DNA of 40,551 nt, taken from the NCBI GenBank assembly GCA_029259635.1, contig JAJDEU010000033.1, positions 1 to 40,551 on the forward strand, read 5' to 3'. This DNA is from Planctomycetota bacterium. Its GTDB lineage: Bacteria; Planctomycetota; UBA1135; GCA-002686595. Positions 26,288-35,025 of this stretch are shown here, one piece after another (position 1 is the first letter of the stretch; each line of letters begins with the position of its first letter). The notes below the pieces were generated by a model. The model was given only the letters and a program-made list of their open reading frames with translations. It searched no databases and was not told where the DNA came from. Both the position numbers and the translations under genes were made by a program.

Positions 26288-26887
26288 ATGAAGAGGATGA
26301 TCGTCGGCTTGGGCAACCCGGGCGACGAATACGCTGGGACTCGCCACAACGTCGGGTTCGAAGTCTTGGATTGCTTGGCTCGCGAGTGGGGCTTGTTCTT
26401 TGAATCACCGAAAGTTCTCGAAGGCTACACCGGCCCTCGCAAGTTCTCCGTTCTCGTCAATGAGAAGAGGAGCGTGCTCTGCGTGAAACCGGCGACCTTC
26501 ATGAATCTCTCGGGAAGTGTTGTTGCGCCCCTTCTTCACTGGGCTGCGCTCGAGCCAATGGATGTCCTGGTTGTCTTCGACGACCTTGACCTCGATGTCG
26601 GCGTCTTGCGCATTCGCCCGCATGGTGGCACGGGGGGGCACAACGGAATGAAATCGATAGTGACTTGCCTCGATTCGGATCGGTTCCCGCGCTTGCGTGT
26701 TGGGATCGGACCGTCGAGGACCGATGCGGCGCGGCATGTGCTCGAACGCTTCGGCTCGAAGGAACGGGAAGAGATGGATGTGTCGGTCGCGCAAGCGGCG
26801 GAAGCCATCGATTTTTGGACTGAGGGCGGAAGTACGGAAGAGTGCATGACGCGGTTCCATAGCCGCTGGAACCAGGCCTCGCTATAA
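26288..26887 (+). CDS. pth: Peptidyl-tRNA hydrolase
   Basis: This 199-residue enzyme cleaves the ester bond of peptidyl-tRNA released from stalled ribosomes. Conserved features are MIVGLGNPGDEYAGTRHNVG with the catalytic His, KPATFMNLSGSVV with the substrate Asn, VVFDDLDLDVG with the catalytic Asp, and GGTGGHNGMKSI. In many homologues the residue before DDLDL is His or Tyr; here it is Phe. Start candidates are GTG 26279, ATG 26288 and ATG 26297. The middle one is given because it best matches the family N-terminus (MKRMIVGLGNPG). It lies between L25 and rpsF on the same strand. Confidence 0.93.
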   Translation: MKRMIVGLGNPGDEYAGTRHNVGFEVLDCLAREWGLFFESPKVLEGYTGPRKFSVLVNEKRSVLCVKPATFMNLSGSVVAPLLHWAALEPMDVLVVFDDLDLDVGVLRIRPHGGTGGHNGMKSIVTCLDSDRFPRLRVGIGPSRTDAARHVLERFGSKEREEMDVSVAQAAEAIDFWTEGGSTEECMTRFHSRWNQASL

Positions 26888-26914
26888 GCGGAGCCGAAAC
26901 GACGGAGCAATGAA

Positions 26915-27496
26915 TTGACCAACCTGTATGAAGGCATGTTCGTGCTGGACAACAAGGTCGTGCGCCAGGGCTGGAAAGCAGCCAAGGGCACTGTGACCGA
27001 TATTTTGACCAAGCACGCAGCGAACACAATCACCGCCCGTCGTTGGGACGAGCGTCGATTGTCTTACTCGATCAAAGGCCGCGGACGTGCGACCTACTTG
27101 ATCGCCTACTTCGAACTACCCAAGGACGCGGGTCCCGGGCTCAACCGCTCGCTGGAACTGAACGAATCCGTTCTGCGCTATCTGATCACTCGGGTGGACG
27201 CGATTCCCGCCACAGAAGCGGAGCTCGCGAGCCGCGAGGAGTCGGACGACTTTGTCGTTCCGGCGCCGCCGGTTGAAGATGCGCCGGCACCGGTGGTCGA
27301 GCCGGAGCCCGAGCCCGAGCAAGCCGCGAGCACAGAGGACTCCGAAGCTGCAGACGCCGCGGCAGGGGATAGCGAGACCGAGACGAAAACGGGCGAGCCT
27401 TCCGGCACGCTTGAGCCCGTCGCGGCCGCGACGGTTGCTGAGGCTTCGACGGAGCCCGCAAGTTCCGATGAGACAAAAACTGACGAGGGAGCCTGA
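26915..27496 (+). CDS. rpsF: 30S ribosomal protein S6 with long acidic C-terminal extension
   Basis: The S6 domain covers about the first 100 residues (NLYEGMFVLDNKVVRQGWK, TARRWDERRLSYSIKGRGRATYLIAYFEL, NESVLRYLITRV) and binds S18 and 16S rRNA on the small subunit platform. A further ~90 residues rich in Ala, Glu, Pro, Asp and Thr follow, roughly doubling the usual length. Translation starts at a TTG (26915), because the nearby ATG at 26910 runs into a stop after two codons. Codons in the tail remain in phase with no sign of frameshift. It precedes rpsR by 5 nt. Single-stranded DNA-binding protein, often between S6 and S18, is absent here. Confidence 0.93.
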   Translation: MTNLYEGMFVLDNKVVRQGWKAAKGTVTDILTKHAANTITARRWDERRLSYSIKGRGRATYLIAYFELPKDAGPGLNRSLELNESVLRYLITRVDAIPATEAELASREESDDFVVPAPPVEDAPAPVVEPEPEPEQAASTEDSEAADAAAGDSETETKTGEPSGTLEPVAAATVAEASTEPASSDETKTDEGA

Positions 27497-27501
27497 GCGC
27501 C

Positions 27502-27705
27502 ATGTCTGCCAATAAGAATGAACCGAATCGCCGCCGGGAATCCGGCATCGACTACAAAGACGTCGATTACCTCAGTCGCTTCATCGGCCCCCAAGGCCAG
27601 ATCCTTTCCCGCCGACGTTCGGGCTTCACCGCTCAACGCCAAAAGGATTTGAAGCAAGCGATCAAACGGGCGCGTCACCTCGCCCTCATGTCCTTCGTGG
27701 GCTAG
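27502..27705 (+). CDS. rpsR: 30S ribosomal protein S18
   Basis: This 67-residue small-subunit protein partners S6 on the platform. Conserved segments are IDYKDVDYLSRFIGPQGQIL, where the family has YKDxxxLxxFIxxxGKIlprR, and the basic RRRSGFTAQRQKDLKQAIKR followed by ARHLALMSFVG. The zinc-binding Cys residues seen in some S18 are absent. It lies between rpsF and rplI with 5- and 12-nt gaps, as in the standard rpsF-rpsR-rplI operon. Confidence 0.95.
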   Translation: MSANKNEPNRRRESGIDYKDVDYLSRFIGPQGQILSRRRSGFTAQRQKDLKQAIKRARHLALMSFVG

Positions 27706-27717
27706 GGGAGCTCTCCA

Positions 27718-28176
27718 ATGAAGAAAATCGAAGTACTGTTGCGGGACAATGTCCCCAGCTTGGGTCGCTGTGGCGACGTGGTCTCGGTAGCGGCGGGCTA
27801 TGCGCGCAACTACCTCCTGCCGCGTCGGATGGCGGTCACAGCGACGATCGACAACGTCAAGATGATGCAGCGCCGGAAGGGCCGCTTGGATGCCGAGGAG
27901 GCCAGTCTGATGGCCGATATCGAATCCAAGCGTACTGTCCTGGAAGGACTCAGCCTCGTCACGGCAGAGCGCTCGGACGATCAGGGCCACTTGTTTGGCT
28001 CTGTCAACGCCGGGGCGATTGCGAAACTGCTGGCCGAAAAGGGACTTGAGACCGACGAGAAGCACGTCCGATTGGATTTGCCGATCAAGACGGTGGGCGT
28101 TCACTCGGTGTTGATCCACGTTCACGGCGAGCATACTGCGACCGTGAGTGTCGAGGTAACTGCCAGCGAATCGTAA
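27718..28176 (+). CDS. rplI: 50S ribosomal protein L9
   Basis: The 152-residue protein has the L9 N-terminal domain (KKIEVLLRDNVPSLGRCGDVVSVAAGYARNYLLPR), a long connecting helix, and a C-terminal RNA-binding domain (GHLFGSVNAGAIAKLL). It binds 23S rRNA near the L1 stalk. Length and domains are normal. AGGGGAG lies 6-12 nt before the ATG and is a good ribosome-binding site. A strong terminator follows 50 nt downstream, so the translation part of the block probably ends here. Confidence 0.95.
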   Translation: MKKIEVLLRDNVPSLGRCGDVVSVAAGYARNYLLPRRMAVTATIDNVKMMQRRKGRLDAEEASLMADIESKRTVLEGLSLVTAERSDDQGHLFGSVNAGAIAKLLAEKGLETDEKHVRLDLPIKTVGVHSVLIHVHGEHTATVSVEVTASES

Positions 28177-28225
28177 GCGCTCTGTCGCGGGCATTTGCCG
28201 AGCGACCGAGCGAGTTCAGAACTGG

Positions 28226-28269
28226 GAGCGGGCGCGGGTCTAAGGACTCGTGCCCGCTCTTTCGCTTTT
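28226..28269 (+). terminator. Rho-independent terminator after rplI
   Basis: A 15-bp stem (28226-28240 with 28245-28259, containing two G-T wobbles) closes a 4-nt loop TAAG and is followed by a T-rich tract (TTTCGCTTTT). It separates the ribosomal protein genes from dnaB, 160 nt further on. Read-through cannot be excluded. Confidence 0.8.
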
Positions 28270-28430
28270 CCGCAGGGTGCCGAACGGCCGAAGTTGCGTT
28301 CTGCACTCGGGCGGCATGGGCCGCTTCACTCACTTAGATGTCGTCCTAATTTGAGGGTTCCAACGATCATGCAGCGCTTCGTAGTTTCGACGCCAGGCGC
28401 AGCCCGTTATCCTTTCCGACGGACACGGTC

Positions 28431-29816
28431 ATGAGTGAATCCGGTACTTCAGGCCGTCGGCCGCCCCACAACCTCGACGCTGAGCGCGCGCTGCTCGGCG
28501 CGATGCTGATCGATCCCGTTCGGATTACCGAGGCGGATGAGATCGTCAAGAAGGAATACTTCTACGACTCGCGCAACGGTGAGCTCTATCAGGTCATTGC
28601 CGATCTCGCCGAGCGCGGGACTCCGGTTGACCCTGTCACGGTGGCGCAAGTCTTGCGCGTTGACGGAAAACTCGCCGCCGTTGGCGGGGAGGAGTATCTG
28701 ATCGAGTTGATGGGCGGCGTGACCTCTTCGGCTCACATGGTTCACTACGCGCGGATCGTCGCGGAGAACTCGACGCTGCGCTCATTGATCGGCGAAGCGA
28801 CGGACATCATCACCAGCGCGTACGCGACTCGTCCGGAAGGCGACACCGTTCAGAAGTTGCTCGACGAGAGCGAGAATCGGATCTTCTCGATTACGCGCGG
28901 ACGCGATGCGCAGGGCGCGGCCTCAGTCTCCGACATTATTACGGAGGCATTCAAGCGCATCGACGCGCGTGGCAATCACGTTGGCTTGACCGGAATCACG
29001 AGCGGCTTTTTCGATCTCGACGAGATGACCTGCGGTTGGAACGCCGGCGACCTCGTCATCCTCGCGGCGCGACCCGCGATGGGAAAGACCGCCTTTGCTC
29101 TCAATCTTGTCGAGCACGCTGCGATGTCCAGTCCCGAATGGATGGAGAAGAATCCATCCGTCTTGATGTTCAGCCTCGAGATGGGGCGGCTCTCTCTGAT
29201 CGAGCGAATGCTCTGCTCGCGCGCGCGCGTTCAGGCCTATCGACTCCGACAGGGGCGGCTTACCGCGGAAGAGCGCCAGCTCTTGACGAATGCTGCGGAC
29301 GAACTCTCGCGCACCCGCATTTTCTTCGACGATACGCCGGCGCTCAGCATCATGTCCGTCCGAAGCCGAGCTCGCCGCGTGCGCGCTCAGTACGGGCTCG
29401 ACATCATCATGATTGACTACTTGCAGCTCTTGACCGCGAGCAAGTCGGACAATCGCCAACACGAGATCGGCATCATCTCTCGCGGGCTGAAAGCGCTCGC
29501 CCGTGAGCTCGAGATTCCGATCATCGCGCTCGCGCAACTCAGTCGAGCTGTCGAGCTTCGCGACATTCCGCGTCCGCAGCTCGCGGACCTGCGTGAATCG
29601 GGCTCCATCGAGCAAGACGCCGACGTCGTGATGATGCTCTTCCGGCCCGAGTACTATCAGAAGTTCCGCGATGATCCGGAGTACCAAGGTCTGGCCGAAG
29701 TGATTCTTGCCAAGCACCGCAACGGACCGACTGGCACTGTCAACCTGCAGTTCTTCCCCGAGACGATGCGATTCGAGAATCGCACGGTTCACGAGGCAGA
29801 ACCGATAGCGCCCTGA
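28431..29816 (+). CDS. dnaB: Replicative DNA helicase DnaB
   Basis: This 461-residue hexameric 5'-3' helicase unwinds DNA at the replication fork. The N-terminal domain (PPHNLDAERALLGAMLID) is followed by the RecA-like domain with Walker A AARPAMGKTAF, FSLEMGRLSL, Walker B IIMIDYLQLL, and the DLRESGSIEQDADVVMML segment. No intein is present, and the length is normal. The gene follows L9 as in many bacteria, and its stop overlaps the BamA start (TGATG), linking replication and envelope genes on one probable transcript. Confidence 0.95.
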   Translation: MSESGTSGRRPPHNLDAERALLGAMLIDPVRITEADEIVKKEYFYDSRNGELYQVIADLAERGTPVDPVTVAQVLRVDGKLAAVGGEEYLIELMGGVTSSAHMVHYARIVAENSTLRSLIGEATDIITSAYATRPEGDTVQKLLDESENRIFSITRGRDAQGAASVSDIITEAFKRIDARGNHVGLTGITSGFFDLDEMTCGWNAGDLVILAARPAMGKTAFALNLVEHAAMSSPEWMEKNPSVLMFSLEMGRLSLIERMLCSRARVQAYRLRQGRLTAEERQLLTNAADELSRTRIFFDDTPALSIMSVRSRARRVRAQYGLDIIMIDYLQLLTASKSDNRQHEIGIISRGLKALARELEIPIIALAQLSRAVELRDIPRPQLADLRESGSIEQDADVVMMLFRPEYYQKFRDDPEYQGLAEVILAKHRNGPTGTVNLQFFPETMRFENRTVHEAEPIAP

Positions 29817-32461
29817 TGTTGCGCTCGCACTCTCGTCCATCGAGCCGATCGCTTGGAAGGTTCGGGCTCGGCGAATCCAAAGCACCGAAGCACATCCTCG
29901 CTGGCGCTCTGCGAATCTGCTTTTTCGCGCTCGTTCTCTTCGGGAGCTTGAGCGCGCCTACTTTCGCCCAAACGGACGTCGCGCTCGAAACCGACTCGCC
30001 CATCGTCCTCGAGATTCGCGTGCAAGGCAATCAGCGCTATACGCGAGATCAGCTGGTGGCCGCGCTCGGCCAAGCCGAGGGAGTTCCGCTGGATCGGCGC
30101 GGTGTCACCGAGGGGCTGGATGTTCTCTGGCGCTCGTTTCACGTCGTTCCGCGAGTCAGCTACCGAGTCGTGGAGGGTGGCGTTGCCCTGCTTCTCGAGG
30201 TGGAGGAGATCCCGTCGGACTTCGAGCCTCGCTTTGTCGGCAATTCAGAAATCGATCAGGACGAGCTCTACGAGTGGGCCGGTCTGGAAGAGGGCGAGGA
30301 GATCTATCTCAATCGCATCCCGCGCATTCGCCAGGCGCTGATCGATGCTTACCTCGAAGAGGGCTACTACTTCGTCGAGATCTCGGACCACGTGAAGTCC
30401 GGAGGCGAAGACTTGCCCGGGGGGGCGAGCGATGTCTTCTTCGAGATTCGCGAAGGCCCGCGAGTCAAGGTTATGGACGTGGTGTACGACGGCAATCTGT
30501 CGCTGCCGAACGATCGCTTTCTCTTTTGGCGTACGGGCCTATCCGTGCTGGGGGAGGTTGAGACGGGCAAGCGCGGCTTCCCCTTTTTCCTTCGGTCGCA
30601 CCTCGTCCAGCAGACGCTCGACTCCGATATGGTCGCGATGCGCAACGTCTACCGCGATCTGGGTTGGCTGGATGCCGTCGTCGAACTCGACCACCTCGAG
30701 TTCAATCGAGAGCGCGACGAGGTCAAGATTCACCTGGCCATCGATGAAGGCGAACCCTATCGAGTCGGTTCGCTCAGCGTGGTGGGCGTTCAACGAGTAC
30801 GAGACCCTTCCGATCCCAATCGAATTCAGCGCAAGCCGGTCGAGCTGAGATTCTCGGAGGAAGAGCTTCTCGAACTGTCGAACCTGGAGGTCGGTGGGCT
30901 CTTCGAACAGCGCCTCATCAACCGCGACAAGTTCCGCCTGCGAACCTACTACGGCGAGCACGGCTACATCTCTCACAACACGCTCCCGATTCTCGAGCGA
31001 TTTGAGTTTCTCGAACCGCAGCTGATCTATGACGTCGAACAGAACCTCGTTCACGTCACCTACGTGCTCGCTCAGGGCCAACAGCACTTCATCCAGGAGA
31101 TTCTGTTCGTCGGCACCGATAAAACGCAGGACCGAGTCTTGCGCCGCGAGCTCTCCATCTTTCCCGGAGAAGTCGCCGACCTCAAAGAGATCGATGATTC
31201 CCTGCGCCGAATCCGGTCGATTGCCGCTTTCCGCAACGGCCTCAATCAGTATCAGATCCCCGCGGAGTATCGGTTTGTCGAGACGGCGGACTCGGCATGG
31301 AAGAACCTTGAGTTCACGGTCAGTGAGAGCAGCATCCTGCGATTCGACATCAGCGCCGCTGCGGGCTCCGGTGTCGGTATTACTGGCGGAATCAATCTGC
31401 AGCTCCACAACTTCGACGCGACCAGGTTGCCGAGCTCATGGAACCCGTGGACGGCGATTCAGGAAATAGCGGCTGGCAAAGCGTTCCACGGTGCGGGTCA
31501 GACACTGAACTTGCGACTCTTCCCCGGCACGGAGATCTCGACCTACTCGATTGAGTTTCGCGAGCCGGACCTCTTTACCAGGCACATCGATCGCTACAGC
31601 TTGAGTCTCTCCGCGTTCCGCCGCCTGTCGGGCTTTGACACGCACGAGGAAGAGCGGCGCGAGGTTGGCTTTCGCATCGGCAAGCAACTCTCACCGGACT
31701 CTTCGGTGTTTGCCGGCTATTCGACGGGAGAGGTGAAGATCGACGAACTGGAGACGGCTGGCGAGCCTTCGCTGACGAGTCCGCTTGCCGTGCCTCAGTT
31801 GCTCGCCGACCAGGAAGGCGAGCTCGACCTCGCGAGTATCGAGTTCGGCTACAACTGGCGCAGCTTGGATTTTCCGATCGCGCCCAACAGCGGCCACCTC
31901 CTGTCCTACTCGACCGAGGTCTTTGACAAGGCGCTCGGATCCGACGCGGAGTTTGTGAGCACGAACTTCGTCTTCGATTGGTACATCCCGATCGGTGAGG
32001 ATATCGGCGCACCTCGCTCACGCTTTCGCACACGGTTCGATCTCGGATTCGCCGAGGCTTACGGCGACAGCAAGACGGTGCCTTATTCGGAGCGCTACTT
32101 TCTCGGCGGCCGGAGCTTGCGCGGATTCGACCGCCGGGGAGTCGGCCCGAATGAGAACGGAGCCCCGATCGGTGGCGAGACGAAGGTCGCGGCTCGACTG
32201 GAATACATCTTTCCGCTCTTCTCCGGCGTCGAGCCGGGAACCTACCAGCGCCAGGAGAAGTTCACGGGGGCCATTTTCTACGATGTCGGAATCCTCGATA
32301 CGGACTCTTTCTCCCTGGATACCGGCGAGTTGCGCTCATCGGCGGGCTTCAGCGTCTCCCTGTGGCTGGGATTACCGCTGACCCTGAGTTTTGGCTTCCC
32401 GATCGACGAGGGCCAGGGTGACGACAAGCGCGTCTTCCGCTTCGACATCGGGATTCGCTAG
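29816..32461 (+). CDS. bamA: Outer-membrane protein assembly factor BamA (Omp85 family)
   Basis: This 881-residue outer-membrane beta-barrel inserts other barrel proteins. A signal peptide (helix ILAGALRICFFALVLFGSL, cleavage after TFA before Q) is preceded by a ~27-residue basic N-region, so a later start is possible. POTRA-type repeats follow (IVLEIRVQGNQRYTRDQLV, DFEPRFVGNSEIDQDELYEW, RVKVMDVVYDGN, YRVGSLSVVGVQ, QHFIQEILFVGTDKTQDRVL). The C-terminal ~400 residues form the barrel, with the conserved YFLGGRSLRGFDRRGVGP segment (the family's VRGY/F motif) in the lid loop. It ends in Arg after FRFDIGI and has no Phe at the end. Skp/OmpH, usual before lpxD, is missing. Confidence 0.93.
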   Translation: MLRSHSRPSSRSLGRFGLGESKAPKHILAGALRICFFALVLFGSLSAPTFAQTDVALETDSPIVLEIRVQGNQRYTRDQLVAALGQAEGVPLDRRGVTEGLDVLWRSFHVVPRVSYRVVEGGVALLLEVEEIPSDFEPRFVGNSEIDQDELYEWAGLEEGEEIYLNRIPRIRQALIDAYLEEGYYFVEISDHVKSGGEDLPGGASDVFFEIREGPRVKVMDVVYDGNLSLPNDRFLFWRTGLSVLGEVETGKRGFPFFLRSHLVQQTLDSDMVAMRNVYRDLGWLDAVVELDHLEFNRERDEVKIHLAIDEGEPYRVGSLSVVGVQRVRDPSDPNRIQRKPVELRFSEEELLELSNLEVGGLFEQRLINRDKFRLRTYYGEHGYISHNTLPILERFEFLEPQLIYDVEQNLVHVTYVLAQGQQHFIQEILFVGTDKTQDRVLRRELSIFPGEVADLKEIDDSLRRIRSIAAFRNGLNQYQIPAEYRFVETADSAWKNLEFTVSESSILRFDISAAAGSGVGITGGINLQLHNFDATRLPSSWNPWTAIQEIAAGKAFHGAGQTLNLRLFPGTEISTYSIEFREPDLFTRHIDRYSLSLSAFRRLSGFDTHEEERREVGFRIGKQLSPDSSVFAGYSTGEVKIDELETAGEPSLTSPLAVPQLLADQEGELDLASIEFGYNWRSLDFPIAPNSGHLLSYSTEVFDKALGSDAEFVSTNFVFDWYIPIGEDIGAPRSRFRTRFDLGFAEAYGDSKTVPYSERYFLGGRSLRGFDRRGVGPNENGAPIGGETKVAARLEYIFPLFSGVEPGTYQRQEKFTGAIFYDVGILDTDSFSLDTGELRSSAGFSVSLWLGLPLTLSFGFPIDEGQGDDKRVFRFDIGIR

Positions 32462-32643
32462 AGGGATCTGCCCCCGTTTGAAGGGGCTGCAAGGGACTCG
32501 AGTTCTCCCATCGACGATCGGCGAGAGCTCCCGCAATTCTCGCCTGGTTGACACGCGCTTCCCGGGCGGCTAAACCACCCTCGCTTCGCTGGTCCCCGCA
32601 CTGTAGGAGGACCTTTCGAGAACCCCGAATTTGGGTCTCTCCC

Positions 32644-33705
32644 ATGCCTGAGCTCACTGTATTTGAACTTGCCGAGTTGTGCGGCGCCACCGTAGATGGC
32701 GACGGCAGCCTCACCGTCCTTCGACCCGCCGCGTTAAGCGAAGCGGGCGCGGACGAGATCAGCTTTCTCGCGCACTCCAAGTACCGCTCCCTGCTCGCCG
32801 AGACGTCCGCCGCCGCCGTCCTGGTTACGGAAGCCGAAGCGCGGCCTCATGATCGGCTCACTCTCTTGCGATGCAAGGACCCCGGTCGAGCGTTCACGAA
32901 GGTGGTCGAAGCCTTTACGGAAGAACTCCCCGGCCCCGAGCTCGGTGTGCACCCGAGTGCGGTGGTCGATCGGACCGCCGTGATCGAGAGCGGCGCTTCC
33001 ATCGGCGCGCTCTGCTCGGTGGGACCCCAATCGATCGTCGCTGCTGGTGTCGTCCTGCATCCCCACGTGACTTTGGGTGCTGGAGTTCATGTGGGCGCCG
33101 GTACCGAAATTCACCCGAACGTCACCCTCTACGCGCGAACCGTTGTGGGAGAGCGCTGCCTCATCCATTCGGGAACGGTCGTCGGTTCGGATGGCTTCGG
33201 CTTCGATCCGACGCCGGAGGGCTGGGTGAAGGTTCCGCAAGTCGGCTCGGTCCTCATCGAGGACGACGTGGAAATCGGTGCGGGATGCACCATCGATCGG
33301 GGGCGCTTTGGACCGACGCGAATCGGCCGCGGCTCGAAGATCGACAACCAGGTACACATGGGACACAACGTCGAGATCGGCGAGGGCTGCTTGCTCGTTG
33401 CACAAGTCGGCATTGCGGGATCCGCTCACCTCGGCAAGGCTGTCATCATCGGCGGCCAGTCGGGCGTTGGCGGGCACGTGAAGGTCGGAGACGGAGCGAG
33501 AGTGGGCGGGCAGTCCGCTGTGTTCGGCGACCTCGAAGGGGGAATGGATTACCTCGGTCATCCCGCCGAACCCCGGCGAACTTCGTTGCGCAGGCTCGCC
33601 AATACGCGTCGGCTCACGGGGCTCTTCGAGAGAGTGCGGGAGCTAGAAGAGCGCTTGAAAGAAGCGGAAGAGAATCGCGAAGTGAAAGAGAAGGACAAAC
33701 AGTGA
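32644..33705 (+). CDS. lpxD: UDP-3-O-acylglucosamine N-acyltransferase
   Basis: This 353-residue trimeric enzyme adds the N-linked 3-hydroxyacyl chain in the third step of lipid A synthesis. An N-terminal uridine-binding domain (LAELCGATVDGDGSLTVLRP, EISFLAHSKY) is followed by a left-handed beta-helix of hexapeptides. The catalytic His lies in HMGHNVEIGEGCLLVAQVGI, and the family segment GSDGFGFDPTPEGWVKVPQ is present. The C-terminus is a charged coiled-coil helix. The ATG at 32644 is chosen because the longer frame (from 32548) is not conserved. Its stop overlaps the GTG start of lpxC (GTGA). Confidence 0.94.
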   Translation: MPELTVFELAELCGATVDGDGSLTVLRPAALSEAGADEISFLAHSKYRSLLAETSAAAVLVTEAEARPHDRLTLLRCKDPGRAFTKVVEAFTEELPGPELGVHPSAVVDRTAVIESGASIGALCSVGPQSIVAAGVVLHPHVTLGAGVHVGAGTEIHPNVTLYARTVVGERCLIHSGTVVGSDGFGFDPTPEGWVKVPQVGSVLIEDDVEIGAGCTIDRGRFGPTRIGRGSKIDNQVHMGHNVEIGEGCLLVAQVGIAGSAHLGKAVIIGGQSGVGGHVKVGDGARVGGQSAVFGDLEGGMDYLGHPAEPRRTSLRRLANTRRLTGLFERVRELEERLKEAEENREVKEKDKQ

Positions 33706-34991
33706 GGAGTCAACGGACACTTCGTACGGCGGTCGAGTTCTCTGGCCCGGGTCTGCACTCGGGCGAGACGGTTCAGGTGCGCGTATTGCCGGCCCCTCCT
33801 GGAACGGGCGTCGAGTTCATTCGAACAGATATTCCCGATTCGCCCGCGATCCCGGCCACGATCACCTACCACACGTCGAAAGAGCGTCGCACGCGATTGC
33901 AGCGCGGACAAGCGCAGGTCGATACGGTCGAACACTTGCTCGCCGTCTGCAGCGGGCTACAGGTCGACAACCTGACCTGCGAGATCTCTGGCTCCGAGCT
34001 TCCCGGTCTCGACGGTAGCGCGAAGGTCATGGCCGAGCTCTTCGAGCAGGCCGGCATTGTGGAGCAGCGCGCTCAGGCTCGTGTTTTTCAGCTGGATCAA
34101 GCGATCTTCGTCCGCGATGGCGAATCGACGCTGGTGGCGTTGCCCGTGGACGAGCCCCAGCTAACCCTTCAGTACATCGGCTCCTTCGATGAGCCGGGTG
34201 TTCACGACGGTTTTCTCCAGCTCGTGGTCTCCCCGGATTCCTTCATGAGCGAGCTCTCCTCGGCGCGCACCTTCTGCATGGCTTCCGAGGTGGAAGCGCT
34301 GCAAAAGGCGGGCTTTGGAAAAGGGGCGACGCGCGAGAACACCGTTGTTCTGGGCGATCCCGAGAGCGTCATGCGCATGCCCGACGAGCCCGTCCGGCAC
34401 AAGATGATGGATCTGATGGGCGACCTCCATCTCTTGGGGGCCGACTTGCACGCGCACATCATCGCGACGGCCTCCGGCCACGCGACGAACGCGGAGCTCG
34501 TCCGGCGGCTCATGGATCGCATGCAGCGGCAGGAGACGGGCGGCCTGATTACTCGGGAGACCGGACTCGACGTGCGCGAAGTCATGCGCATGCTGCCGCA
34601 CCGCTATCCGTTCCTCATGATCGACCGCGTCATCCTGATCGACGGTTACCAACGAGCGGTGGGCTTAAAAAACGTCTCGATCAACGAGCCCTATTTCCAG
34701 GGACACTTTCCCAGTGCACCGCTGATGCCGGGCGTCTTGCAGCTTGAGGCGATGGCGCAGCTGGCCGGAGTGCTCTTACTTCGAAAGCTCGAGAACACGG
34801 GCAAGCTCGCGGTGCTCTGGTCGATCGACAAGGTCAAGCTGCGCGGCGCCGTCGTTCCCGGAGATCAGCTCCGGGTCGAGGTCGAGACCCTGCGCATGAA
34901 GGGCAAGACCGGACAGGTCAAAGGCACGGGCATCGTCGCTGGCCGAACGGTCTGCGAAGCCGTCCTCACATTCACCATGGTGGACGAATAG
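33702..34991 (+). CDS. lpxC/fabZ: LpxC-FabZ fusion: UDP-3-O-acyl-GlcNAc deacetylase / 3-hydroxyacyl-ACP dehydratase
   Basis: This 429-residue two-domain protein carries LpxC at residues 1 to ~280. LpxC commits UDP-acyl-GlcNAc to lipid A and has zinc ligands in TVEHLLA and RHKMMDLMGDL and the catalytic His in SGHATN. FabZ from ~285 to the end dehydrates 3-hydroxyacyl-ACP for fatty acid elongation, with its active site in LPHRYPFLMIDR and QGHFPSAPLMPGVLQLEAMAQ (catalytic His and Glu). The two compete for the same 3-hydroxyacyl-ACP pool, so fusion may balance them. This fusion is known in Bacteroidota, Chlorobi and some planctomycetes. A GTG overlapping the lpxD stop is the start. The open frame upstream is out-of-frame lpxD. 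Confidence 0.94.
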   Translation: MRSQRTLRTAVEFSGPGLHSGETVQVRVLPAPPGTGVEFIRTDIPDSPAIPATITYHTSKERRTRLQRGQAQVDTVEHLLAVCSGLQVDNLTCEISGSELPGLDGSAKVMAELFEQAGIVEQRAQARVFQLDQAIFVRDGESTLVALPVDEPQLTLQYIGSFDEPGVHDGFLQLVVSPDSFMSELSSARTFCMASEVEALQKAGFGKGATRENTVVLGDPESVMRMPDEPVRHKMMDLMGDLHLLGADLHAHIIATASGHATNAELVRRLMDRMQRQETGGLITRETGLDVREVMRMLPHRYPFLMIDRVILIDGYQRAVGLKNVSINEPYFQGHFPSAPLMPGVLQLEAMAQLAGVLLLRKLENTGKLAVLWSIDKVKLRGAVVPGDQLRVEVETLRMKGKTGQVKGTGIVAGRTVCEAVLTFTMVDE

Positions 34992-35025
34992 TTCACTCCC
35001 ATTGATTCACACCTGAGCTCTAGGC

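Noticed and set aside
27502..27705. Possible missing single-stranded DNA-binding gene between S6 and S18
   Set aside because: The 5-nt gap leaves no room; many bacteria keep ssb elsewhere, so this is not a sign of deletion.
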